A stretch of DNA of 64,000 bases from Streptomyces sp. 11x1 (lineage in GTDB: Bacteria > Actinomycetota > Actinomycetes > Streptomycetales > Streptomycetaceae). Position numbers and translations under genes: made by a program. Below the pieces are notes generated by a model, which ran no database searches, was not told the DNA's origin, and was given only the letters and a program-made list of their open reading frames with translations. Positions within the stretch are counted from its first letter, which is position 1. Each line of letters opens with the position of its first letter. Of this stretch, positions 33,715-41,491 are shown in pieces. The DNA is taken from the NCBI RefSeq assembly GCF_032598905.1, contig NZ_CP122458.1, forward strand, positions 248,001-312,000, in the 5' to 3' direction.

Positions 33715-34245
33715 GTGCCCACGCCCGCTGCTGTCATCAAGCGCCGACTGGGTGATCTCGAAGCCCGGGCTGTCGAACTCCACGAGCGGATCGCGGTGTT
33801 GCAACGGGAGGCGGCCCAGGTCGAAGAGCAGGTCACGCGCTGGCGTATCGGCGGTGAGGTCTTCGAGGAGGTTGAACAGGAACTGCGCGAGGGCAGGGCT
33901 GGTGGCCGGGCCACCGGGGCGGACGATGCGTCCGAGGTGGCCGCTGCGGAGGGCGGTGGGGAGTCCTCGCAGGCGGTGACGGGGGCGGAGCCCGCCTCGC
34001 GGTATGTGCCGCAGTGGAGCGAGGGGGCCGATCCGGCCCGGCTGCCCGGCCTGTACGCCAAGATCGTGGAGTTCGTGTCGGGCGCGGACGGGCCGGTGCG
34101 GGTGCCCGATGTGGTGCGGGCCCTGTTCGGCGAGGGCGCCAGCCGCAGTCGGCACGAAGGCGTCCGTGTGCAGCTCAAGCGGCTCGTGGAGCGGGAGTGG
34201 CTGGCCGCCGGCGACGGCCGCTGCTTCACCGCCGTCTCACGCTGA
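33715..34245 (+). CDS. IS accessory protein (coiled coil plus winged helix)
   Basis: 176 residues from a GTG preceded by GGAGG. The N-terminal coiled coil (IKRRLGDLEARAVELHERIAVLQREAA) and Glu-rich linker precede a C-terminal winged-helix-like domain (YAKIVEFVSGADGPVRVPDVVRALFG, GVRVQLKRLVEREWLAA). The same layout occurs at 53918-54394 and 56486-56884 beside different transposases. It ends 9 bp inside the transposase 3' end. The role is unknown; DNA binding or regulation of transposition is plausible. Confidence 0.75.
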   Translation: MPTPAAVIKRRLGDLEARAVELHERIAVLQREAAQVEEQVTRWRIGGEVFEEVEQELREGRAGGRATGADDASEVAAAEGGGESSQAVTGAEPASRYVPQWSEGADPARLPGLYAKIVEFVSGADGPVRVPDVVRALFGEGASRSRHEGVRVQLKRLVEREWLAAGDGRCFTAVSR

Positions 34246-35151
34246 GGCGAGTCGGCGCGTCATCAGCGTGACCATCGCCCACTTCACATACGCCTCGTGC
34301 GCGGCGGCGGTGCGTTCGTAATCACGTACCAGGCGACGGCAGTTGACCAGCCACGCGAACGACCTCTCCACCACCCACCGTCTCGGCAGCACCACGAAGC
34401 CGCTCATGTCGTCGGTGCGGCACACCACTTCGACTTTCAGGGCGAGTTTCTCGCGGGCCCAGTCGGCCAGCGCGCCGGCGTAGCCGGAATCGGCCCACAC
34501 CAGACGCACCCGGGTGAACAGGCGGCGCACGGCACTGAGCAGGGTCACGCCCGCGTCGCGGTCCTGCAGGTCGGCGGCGGTCACCATCACCACCAGGAGT
34601 AGGCCCAGACAGTCCACCGCGATGTGCCGCTTGGAGCCCGACACCAGCTTGGCCCCGTCATAGCCCCGGCGTTCGCCGGTGAGGGTGGCCGCGCCGCGCA
34701 GCGACTGGGAGTCGACGATCGCCGCCGTCGGCTCGGGATCGTCCCGGCCCTCGACCAGGCGGACCTGTTCGCGCAGGCGGTCATGGAGGACGTCGAGGAG
34801 TTCGTCGGCCTGCCAGCGATGTTGGAAGGCGTAGACCGCTGACCAGGGCGGGAAGTCGGCGGGCATCGCCCGCCACTTGATCCCGTTGGTCACGAAATAG
34901 CGCACCGCATCGAACATTTCCCGGTGGCAGTAGCCCTCCGGGTTGCCCCCGCGCCCGCACAGCCAGCCCGGAAGTGGCATCATCCGCCGGATGACCTGCC
35001 ACTCCTCATCCGTCATGTCTGACTCGTAAAACCGGGACCGCAAGGGGCGGTCGCCGGCGTTGCCGTACAGATGGGCGAGACAGTCGCACTCCGCGGCGAA
35101 CCGCAGATCCGGAAGCGGACGATCAGGTGCACAGACGGTACCGTGATGCAC
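34237..35151 (-). CDS. IS5-family transposase
   Basis: 304 residues; translation may instead begin at MTDEEWQVIRRMMPLPGWL, about 45 residues in. An N-terminal DUF4096-like helix domain (GIKWRAMPADFPPWSAVYAFQHRW) precedes the DDE domain. Catalytic residues are visible as Asp in AIVDSQSLRG, Asp in VWADSGYAGA and Glu in WVVERSFAWL. The protein looks complete, so the element may be active. It is convergent with the accessory ORF. Confidence 0.92.
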   Translation of the reverse strand: MHHGTVCAPDRPLPDLRFAAECDCLAHLYGNAGDRPLRSRFYESDMTDEEWQVIRRMMPLPGWLCGRGGNPEGYCHREMFDAVRYFVTNGIKWRAMPADFPPWSAVYAFQHRWQADELLDVLHDRLREQVRLVEGRDDPEPTAAIVDSQSLRGAATLTGERRGYDGAKLVSGSKRHIAVDCLGLLLVVMVTAADLQDRDAGVTLLSAVRRLFTRVRLVWADSGYAGALADWAREKLALKVEVVCRTDDMSGFVVLPRRWVVERSFAWLVNCRRLVRDYERTAAAHEAYVKWAMVTLMTRRLASA

Positions 35152-35314
35152 AACGGGGCTCTGTTCCTTGCGAGTTCGGCGTAGACAACCGACACGCTAG
35201 GCATCGGGGCCCCGTCCTCATGCCCGCTCCCGCCAGCAGATCACCCGATCAAGCTCACCGTACGGACCGCCATCGAACACCCGACGGTTGGAAAACAGCT
35301 AGTGACTGGTTGCT

Positions 35315-35455
35315 TCATCGTGTGGTGCGCAGGCGACGGAGGCAGATAAGACTGCAGGCCAGCTCGAGCAGGCCCTGGTGGAGGTCGGCGCGTCGTTCAT
35401 AGCGGATCCGGAGTCGTTTGAACTGGTGCAGCCAGGCGGTTGGGTCGGCCGCGCG
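35315..35455 (-). pseudogene. IS5-type transposase, C-terminal fragment
   Basis: About 45 residues reading AADPTAWLHQFKRLRIRYER followed by RADLHQGLLELACSLICLRRL, the usual C-terminus of an IS5-type transposase. The upstream part is replaced by the 3' end of a group II intron, and the downstream side abuts the complete IS5-type element. Confidence 0.7.
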
Positions 35456-35504
35456 GCGAGGTGCTCGCCGTGAGGGCGAGTCCTGTTCCGCGCGGCCTCC
35501 CGCC

Positions 35505-35539
35505 GAACCGGACATGACGGTTTCCCGGTCATCCGGCTC
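35505..35539 (-). ncRNA. Group II intron domain V
   Basis: On the minus strand a 35-nt hairpin begins GAGCCGGATG and ends GTCCGGTTC, with a GAAA tetraloop at its tip. It contains the catalytic AGC triad and matches the shape of group II intron domain V. It lies immediately 3' of the maturase HNH fragment, as expected for the intron's catalytic core. Confidence 0.75.
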
Positions 35540-35547
35540 TCCAGTGA

Positions 35548-35940
35548 CTACTGCGTGAATGATCTGGCTGGCCGTTCCGAATGGATACGGTCGTGGCAGA
35601 TGTCGCAGGCCACGACTGTTTTGCGGCGCCGATGGAGCATGACGCGCGCCCAGTCGGAAGGCTGCCATCCGGCATGTGCGAGGTCGGCGAGAGCGCGGAC
35701 GTGGTGCACTTGCACGTTGCCCTTGCTTCCGCAGATCTCGCAGGTATCCGCCAGGAGTCTCGCAATGAGTTCCTTCTGCGGGTAGTCCACCCGGACAGGC
35801 TCACGATCGGCGAGTTCCGCCGCCCGCTGCCGTTGGAGGGGAATCCCACCGAATCGGGCCACCAGTGGCGTCCTGTTCTTCCGCTCGATTCGGGCCTCGA
35901 AACAAACTCTGGGCCCATTGGGGGTGTCGATACGCGACCT
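35548..35940 (-). pseudogene. Group II intron maturase, C-terminal (X/HNH) fragment
   Basis: About 130 residues: PNGPRVCFEARIERKNRTPL and VARFGGIPLQRQR, typical of the maturase region after the reverse transcriptase, then an HNH endonuclease (TCEICGSKGNVQVHHVRAL, then VVACDICHDRIH). The reverse transcriptase domain is absent; upstream sequence switches to an unrelated aldolase fragment at about 35935. Only the 3' end of the intron survives, with domain V following at 35505-35539. Confidence 0.85.
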
Positions 35941-36062
35941 CGCGGCCATCACCGGCTATGCCCACCAGCCGGGCGTCATCCTGGTGCCGAAGACGGAGTC
36001 GCCCCGCGACATCGAGCTCGTCGCCGGCGCCCTGGACACCGGCGAGCACGCCCCCGTCGAGG
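35926..36062 (+). pseudogene. HpcH/HpaI aldolase (CitE-like) fragment
   Basis: About 45 residues, VSIRDLAAITGYAHQPGVIL and VPKTESPRDIELVAGALD, fit the substrate-lyase strand of CitE-like aldolases. No other part of the gene is present; it is bounded by the group II intron fragment and the Tn3 transposase fragment. Confidence 0.45.
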
Positions 36063-36063
36063 A

Positions 36064-36672
36064 CGCTACCGGCATATCGATGCGCTGTTCTCCACCGACC
36101 CGCGCACCTGCATCGACTGGCAGCTCATCGAGAACGGCTGGAAGGACCTCATGCAGGTCGGCCTGTCGGTACGGGAAGGCACCGTGTCCTCCGTCACCCT
36201 CCTGCGGCGCCTGAACAACCACTCCCGTAAGAACCAGATCTACAGGGCCTTCCGCGAGGTAGGCCGCGCTGTCCGGACAACCGTTCTGCTCCGCTACCTG
36301 TCGGACCCGCAGCTGCGGGAACAGATCACCAGGGCGACAAACAAAGCCGAGGCATACAACGGCTACACGAAGTGGCTGCACTTCGGCGGAGACGGCTACC
36401 TGCGCTCCCGCGATCCCGAACTCCAGGAGAAGGCCGTCAAGTTCCTCGACCTGATGGCCAACAGCATCATCTTCTCCACCACCGTCGACATGACCGACAC
36501 CCTGCGCACCATGGCCGCCCAAGGCCGGGAGGTGAACCCCGACGACATCGCCGCGCTCAGTCCGCACCGCAGGGACAACATGCTGCGCTTCGGCGACTAC
36601 GACACCGCCACCCTCCACATCCCGCCCGGCCCGTACGACAGCGCGCTTCGCCTTCCTGCGCATGGTCTCTGA
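36064..36672 (+). pseudogene. Tn3-family transposase, C-terminal fragment
   Basis: Two hundred residues in one frame match the DDE_Tnp_Tn3 C-terminus: YRHIDALFSTDPRTCIDWQL, RYLSDPQLREQITRATNKAE, KWLHFGGDGYLRSRDPELQE, LMANSIIFSTTVDMTD and DDIAALSPHRRDNMLRFGDY. A full Tn3 transposase is about 1000 residues, so four fifths are missing. The true stop at 36672 is retained. No resolvase or 38-bp terminal repeat was recognised. Confidence 0.85.
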
Positions 36673-36701
36673 CACGGGGCCAGCCGTGAGCAGCACCCGA
36701 G

Positions 36702-36796
36702 GCGTCGGCGCGGTCCATCAGCCGCCCGACGACCTCATCCACGAGCTCGTCCTCGACCGGTCCGACGGCCGGGATCTCGTTGTCGTTCATGTCCAT
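36702..36796 (-). pseudogene. N-terminal scrap of an IS256-type transposase
   Basis: About 30 residues starting MDMNDNEIPAVGPVEDELVD and continuing EVVGRLMDRADASG resemble the N-terminus of mutator (IS256) transposases, then stop matching where the Tn3-derived DNA begins. The call rests on a short match. Confidence 0.4.
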
Positions 36797-36957
36797 CCGT
36801 CCCGGCTGGTCAAAGATTGTCCGCCGATCCATCGTGGTTGAAGCGCCGGTCCCGGCTGCGTCCAGCGGTGCCATACGGGACTACTGCGAGACGCTGCCTC
36901 AACCAGGAGAGACGGTGAAGCATTTGGCGTCTCACCACCTCTGCCTACGGTGAAGGG

Positions 36958-37854
36958 GTGAAGAAAATGATTCTCGGTAATGTCGAGGTCTCGCGGGTGG
37001 TCGAGTACCACGGTGCCTTCGGCACCACCGATGTCCTGTTCCCGTCCGTTCCCGGCGAACTGTGGCGCCGGCACGAATCCTGGCTGGCGCCCAACTTCCT
37101 GAACGCCGAGACGGGTGAGTGGCAGTCCAGCGTTCAGACCTGGGTGCTGCGTAGCGCTGGCCGCACCGTTCTGGTCGATACCGGTCTGGGCAGTGACAAG
37201 TCATCGGACGTCGAAGTGTCCGACAAGCACGACGGCGATTTCCTCGACCGGCTGGCGGCGGTGGGGGTGCGGCCGGAGGACGTGGACCTCGTCGTCAACA
37301 CCCACCTTCACGACGACCACGTGGGGTGGAACACCCGGCTGGTCGACGGCGAGTGGGTTCCGACGTTCCCCAACGCTCGATATCTGATCAGCCGTGCCGA
37401 CTTCGACTTCTGGCACCCCGCCAACGGCCCCGCCCCGAGGTTCGCCGACACCGGGGCCAAGTTCAACGACAGCGTCCTGCCCGTCCATCAGGCCGGTCAG
37501 GCGGTGCTGTGGGAAGGCGACAGTCACCGCATCGACGAGGACCTGGTGCTGGAACTGGCACCCGGTCACACGCCCGGCTCGGCTGTGCTGCGGCTTGAAT
37601 CCGGCACGGACCGGGCACTGTTCGTCGGCGACGTCATCCACACCCCGCTTCAGATGATCGAACCCGATCACGACATCTGCCTGAGCGAGGACCAGGCCGA
37701 GGCCGCCCGGTCCCGGCGTCGCGTCCTGGAGCAGGCAGCCGCGACGAACAGCCTGGTGGTGCCGGCACATCTGGGCGGAGCGGGCGCCGCCGAAGTCGTG
37801 AAGTCGAACGGGGCTTTCTCGATCAGGAGATGGGCGCCGCTCTCGGACGCCTGA
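36958..37854 (+). CDS. Metallo-beta-lactamase-fold hydrolase
   Basis: 298 residues; GTG at 36958 or ATG at 36967. The metal-binding motif THLHDDHVGW (HxHxDH) is near residue 116, followed by the second-shell PGHTPGSAVL at about 204, FVGDVIHTPLQ (metal Asp) and the final VVPAHLGG His. This set is shared by lactonases, including quorum-quenching AHL lactonases, and glyoxalase II-like esterases. It lies 22 bp upstream of an AraC regulator gene and probably forms an operon with it. Substrate unknown. Confidence 0.87.
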   Translation: MKKMILGNVEVSRVVEYHGAFGTTDVLFPSVPGELWRRHESWLAPNFLNAETGEWQSSVQTWVLRSAGRTVLVDTGLGSDKSSDVEVSDKHDGDFLDRLAAVGVRPEDVDLVVNTHLHDDHVGWNTRLVDGEWVPTFPNARYLISRADFDFWHPANGPAPRFADTGAKFNDSVLPVHQAGQAVLWEGDSHRIDEDLVLELAPGHTPGSAVLRLESGTDRALFVGDVIHTPLQMIEPDHDICLSEDQAEAARSRRRVLEQAAATNSLVVPAHLGGAGAAEVVKSNGAFSIRRWAPLSDA

Positions 37855-37876
37855 TCCAGTAGGGGAGGATTCTCCT

Positions 37877-38728
37877 GTGGATGTGCTCAGCGACGCGATC
37901 AGCGCCATGCGGGTGGGGCGCCCCTCCATGTCGCTGACGGCGGCGGACCCGTCGTGGGAGATGAAGGTCCAGACCTTCGAGGGTGCCCGGTTCTACGTGG
38001 TCACCACAGGATGCCTCCGGGTAGCAGGGCCGGACGAACCGGCCATCACCTTGGGACCGGGCGACGCCGTTCTGTTCCCGCACGGGACTGCGCACACGCT
38101 CGCGAACGCCACCGATGGCATGGCCCAGTTCCTGTCCGGTGATTACCGGCTTGATCAAGCCCGCCCTCACCCGCTGTTCCAGAACCTCCCCGATCTGGTG
38201 AGTCTTCCCGCGCGAGCGGACCGCTACCCGAGTCTCCAGGCGTCGATTGACTTGTTGCGCAGCGAACTCGGCGAACAGATGTATGGCAGGGACTTGGTGC
38301 TGCCGGCCCTGCTCGACGTGCTCCTCGTGCACCTGATCCGCGCCTGCCTCATCGAACGCGTGGGGCTGCAGGCCACCGGCTGGTGCGTCGCCCTCCACGA
38401 CGAGGTGATCGCACGATCACTACGCGCCGTGCACGAACGCCCCGCCGATCCATGGACCGTGGAGTCGCTGGGCGCGCACGCGGGCCTGTCCCGTGCCGCC
38501 TTCGCCCGCAGGTTCACCGCCATGGTCGGGCAGCCACCGCTCACCTATCTGACGTGGTGGCGGCTCACCACGGCGGCACGCCTGCTCCAGACGACCGACG
38601 CCCCGCTGTCCGCCGTCGCGCAGCGCAGCGGATACGGCTCCGCGTACGCGTTCGCCAACGCCTTCAAACGCGAGTACGGGATCTCCGCCGGCCGGTACCG
38701 GCAGCAACACCGCACCGATCACCAGTAA
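37877..38728 (+). CDS. AraC-family regulator (cupin sensor)
   Basis: 283 residues from a GTG. The N-terminal cupin-type sensor (RFYVVTTGCLRVAG, ITLGPGDAVLFPHGTAHTLA) is joined to two helix-turn-helix motifs near the C-terminus (LGAHAGLSRAAFARRFTAMVG and SAVAQRSGYGSAYAFANAFK, then REYGISAGRYR). It lies directly after the metallo-hydrolase gene and probably controls it. The sensor domain belongs to the AraC_binding_6/cupin group. Confidence 0.9.
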   Translation: MDVLSDAISAMRVGRPSMSLTAADPSWEMKVQTFEGARFYVVTTGCLRVAGPDEPAITLGPGDAVLFPHGTAHTLANATDGMAQFLSGDYRLDQARPHPLFQNLPDLVSLPARADRYPSLQASIDLLRSELGEQMYGRDLVLPALLDVLLVHLIRACLIERVGLQATGWCVALHDEVIARSLRAVHERPADPWTVESLGAHAGLSRAAFARRFTAMVGQPPLTYLTWWRLTTAARLLQTTDAPLSAVAQRSGYGSAYAFANAFKREYGISAGRYRQQHRTDHQ

Positions 38729-38963
38729 CCCTCCGAGAGCTCGGCTTCGCAAGCCTGACGACTACGAGGCCACCTGGCTCACCGAGCCTGACGATCGCAC
38801 CTGGCCAGACACACCACCGAGGTCATGGCGGTCCGTGGACGGACGGAACTGAACGACGTTGCCGGGGGCTGGATCGATGGGCCCTGGTGGGCTAGCGTCC
38901 TCTTCTCGGTCATCACTCTGCGTATTCACTCGCTGAGGGATGTACCACGACAACAGGTCCTGG

Positions 38964-39437
38964 GTCTTTGGAGGAGATACGCCCGGGGTCGGCAAGACCA
39001 TGCTGTCCGTCGCGCTGGGCCGGGCCGCGGTCGACGCCGGGCACCGCGTCTACTTCACCACCGCCGCCGAACTCGCGGCCAAGTGTCACAAGGCTGCCCT
39101 CGAAGGCCGCTGGAAGACCTGCATGCGCTTCTTCGCAGGTCCGAAGCTTTTGATCATCGATGAGCTCGGCTATCTCCCGCTGCCCGAGGACGGGGCCTCG
39201 GCCCTCTTCCAGGTGATCAACCAGAGGTATCTGAAGTCGAGCACGATCCTGACCACCAATGTCGGCATCGCCGACTGGGCCGGCGCCTTCGGCGACGCCA
39301 CCGTCGCCGCGGCGATGCTCGACCGGCTCCTGCACAGGGCCGCGGTCGCCGGCATCGACGGACCCTCCTACCGGCTCCGCAACCACCAGACCCAGGCCGA
39401 CACCATCCGTCAGGGAGTGAACGCCCGTGTCTCCTGA
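38964..39437 (+). pseudogene. IS21 helper ATPase (IstB-like), 5'-truncated
   Basis: About 157 residues of an AAA+ helper that normally has about 250. Walker A GDTPGVGKTMLSVALG, Walker B LLIIDELGYLPL, sensor STILTTNVGI and the C-terminal DRLLHRAAVAGIDGPSYRL are present. The first 90 residues are replaced by unrelated sequence at about 38960, and no IstA transposase gene is nearby. The 3' end overlaps the following zinc-finger ORF. Confidence 0.82.
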
Positions 39438-39918
39438 CCCCGACACCACCCCACTCGCTCCGCAGTCCGCCAACTGTCCTGTCTGCCAGGGTGAGTTCAT
39501 CCCGCAGCCCAGGCAGATCTACTGTTCTCCCCGCTGCAAATCCGCAGCCCACCGACTTCCTCCGGCAGCCCCTGCGGCCCACACCTGTCCGGTCTGCCAC
39601 GGCACCTTCACCGCCAACCCTCGTCTGCGGCAGGTCTATTGCTCACCCAACTGCCGACGCGACGCGGAGAAACAGCGCAACCAGGCCCGCGACGAACAGC
39701 GGGCCATCCGGCTCGGCGAGCAACCGGCACGACCCGCTCCGGCACCCGCGAGCGTCCCCGCCCGCCCCGAGGAGGCCCTGACTCCCACCGCGATCCGCAA
39801 CTGCCCGCACTGCGACCAGCCCGTCACCATCGTCGCCCTGCTGGCCACCCCCGAAGCGGCCCGGCCCTCGATCACAAACCGCGTCCCGGACATCACCCCG
39901 CTCAGACGGACCCCGTGA
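39427..39918 (+). CDS. Small double zinc-finger protein linked to the IS21 remnant
   Basis: 163 residues from a GTG overlapping the IstB stop. Three Cys clusters are visible: NCPVCQGEFIPQPRQIYCSP with RCKSAAHR, TCPVCHGTFT with QVYCSPNCRRDAEK, and NCPHCDQPVTIVAL. The first two resemble zinc ribbons of the CxxC...YCSxxC type. ORFs of this kind follow istB in some actinobacterial IS21 elements. Function unknown. Confidence 0.7.
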   Translation: MSPDPDTTPLAPQSANCPVCQGEFIPQPRQIYCSPRCKSAAHRLPPAAPAAHTCPVCHGTFTANPRLRQVYCSPNCRRDAEKQRNQARDEQRAIRLGEQPARPAPAPASVPARPEEALTPTAIRNCPHCDQPVTIVALLATPEAARPSITNRVPDITPLRRTP

Positions 39919-39959
39919 CCAGCACCCTCAGCGACTCCGCCTGACCGTCACCGATCAAC

Positions 39960-39992
39960 AGGACCCCGGCGGCCTTCGGCCGCCGGGGTCCT
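39960..39992. terminator. Strong bidirectional hairpin terminator
   Basis: A 15-bp perfect stem (GGACCCCGGCGGCC at 39961-39974 with its complement 39978-39991, plus one flanking A-T pair) closed by a TTC loop, 42 bp after the zinc-finger ORF. No T-run follows, as is usual in Streptomyces. Confidence 0.75.
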
Positions 39993-40230
39993 CACACATG
40001 CTCGTCGCTCCCCATCGTCCCCACAACGTTCAAGATCCAACGAAATGGAGGGAAGAGCGCCCCTGGCCGTTTTCAAAGATCCTCATCAACGGCCATCGCT
40101 GTCCACATCGAACGCCTCAGCGGTCTCCCACCAACCGAGAAGGCACCCCCTTCCCGACGACCGACCGCCTTCCAGGACTACCTCGACCGGTGCGGGATCT
40201 CCAGGCCAAAATCCTGGCGCACCCTGGGCA

Positions 40231-40411
40231 CCTGACCTCCCCTGGTGGGGAGGAACGACGGGGGCGAGGTGTCCGTGCGGATCACCACGTAGATTCCGTG
40301 CCCGGTGGGGACGTTGCTATTGGGCAGTTCACGGAACGGGACGAAGCCGTGGAAGCCGCGTTCGGTCAGGGTCTTCTGTGTCAGCTCTGGTGTCGGGCTC
40401 ATGTCAGGCAT
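40231..40411 (-). pseudogene. GIY-YIG nuclease-like protein, N-terminal fragment
   Basis: About 60 residues from the ATG at 40411: SPTPELTQKTLTERGFHGFV then PFRELPNSNVPTGHGIYVVI and PPSFLPTRGG. The GF.GF..F.dLP...VP...GIYVV pattern matches GIY-YIG-like proteins of actinomycetes. The frame then becomes unrelated and stops. Neighbouring DNA is transposon scrap. Confidence 0.55.
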
Positions 40412-40600
40412 GGTGCCAGGCGCATCGGACAGACCCCGGTGTCCCGCCAGACGCGAAAGCGCCCGTAGACCGTCGGCCACGGTCCGTACTCGGACGGCAT
40501 CTCGCGCCACTGGGTGCTGAACCGAACCGCCAGATCGCCCCCTCGAACTGCTCCCGTAGCCGCTCGGGGTACGGACCGTACTCGCCCATCGGCAGGTATG
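40412..40600 (-). pseudogene. IS5-type transposase fragment with frameshift
   Basis: Read leftward, one frame gives GEYGPYPERLREQFEGAIWRF and the adjacent frame continues STQWREMPSEYGPWPTVYGR then FRVWRDTGV. Together they form the DUF4096 N-terminal domain of an IS5 transposase broken by a frameshift. Confidence 0.65.
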
Positions 40601-40717
40601 ACCGATGAACTCCCCTTACTCGACGATGAGTTGCTTACGTGTCACACCCAGCGCCCTGCCAGGTAGTACCCCCGTGCGGGACCAGAAACCAAGATTGATC
40701 ACGACCTCACACTGGCC

Positions 40718-41491
40718 CTAGCACGAAGACGTCGGAACCGCCGTGGCGGAACCATGGCCGTCGTCGCCGGGGACGGGCCGGGTGAAGCGGTAGCACTGCT
40801 TGACTGCTGACTGCGAGCTTGAGACAAGGACGGAGACGGTCATTGTGTCTCCCTGACGCACCACGTTCTTGACGTCGAAGGAACGCCGTGCGGTGGGGTC
40901 GAGGGCATCCTGCACCCCGGCGCGCGTCAAGTCCTCGGCATACATGCTTGAGATGCGCGTCATCGCTAGACGGACCCGGTTGCCGATCTGGGTGCTCGGA
41001 CGGCATACATCATCGTCCCGCTCGGAAGCTCTCGCCGTCCAAGCCTGGCCGGGGCGTTGGGCGAAGGTGAAGACGAAGCACCGGGTCACCTTGACGGGCC
41101 CGCCACCGGGGAGTATGGCCTCGTCGTCGTACTGTGCGGATTTCGCGGCCGTGGCGGTGAACTCGCGGCGGGAGGTGTCGTAGGTGATCACTGGGGCTTC
41201 GGAGTGCTGCCAGATCACGCCGATGAGTGCGTCGGCATCGGTGGTGCCGCTCGTGTCGAGTGCGCGGGCCGTGTCGTCCGCCGTGGCGCGGGCCTGCTTC
41301 CGTATGAGTGCGAATGCCTTGTCGCTGCGCTCGCTGTTGACGTTCCCGTCGTGCCAGTGCTGGTACCACAACCAGGAGACGACGATGCCGAGAACGACAG
41401 ACAAGGCGATCAGGATGGTCAGGCAGCCGGTGGTCACGAGGCGGTTCGCCCGCCTCGTGACCACCGCACTGCCGGTTTTGTCAGGTCCCAC
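40718..41491 (-). CDS. Membrane-anchored hypothetical protein
   Basis: 257 residues from a GTG whose first base overlaps the SGNH hydrolase stop (TAGTG). A basic N-terminus precedes one transmembrane helix at about residues 20-43 (VTTGCLTILIALSVVLGIVVSWLWY). The remaining 210 residues are extracytoplasmic, with three cysteines (VTRCFVFTF, DDVCRPST, KQCYRF). No domain is recognised. Tight coupling to the SGNH gene suggests a joint role at the cell surface. Confidence 0.7.
   Translation of the reverse strand: MGPDKTGSAVVTRRANRLVTTGCLTILIALSVVLGIVVSWLWYQHWHDGNVNSERSDKAFALIRKQARATADDTARALDTSGTTDADALIGVIWQHSEAPVITYDTSRREFTATAAKSAQYDDEAILPGGGPVKVTRCFVFTFAQRPGQAWTARASERDDDVCRPSTQIGNRVRLAMTRISSMYAEDLTRAGVQDALDPTARRSFDVKNVVRQGDTMTVSVLVSSSQSAVKQCYRFTRPVPGDDGHGSATAVPTSSC

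Larger units (their letters stand above)
33603..35302. mobile_element. Complete IS5-type insertion sequence (1.7 kb) with accessory ORF
   Basis: Bounded by 18-bp perfect inverted repeats, CTAGCTGTTTTCCAACCG at 33603-33620 and CGGTTGGAAAACAGCTAG at 35285-35302. CTAG at each outer edge may be a 4-bp target duplication or part of the repeat. It holds a rightward coiled-coil/wHTH ORF and a convergent leftward IS5-family transposase. It interrupts the band-7 gene on its left. A homologous left end without the rest lies at 50058. Confidence 0.88.
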
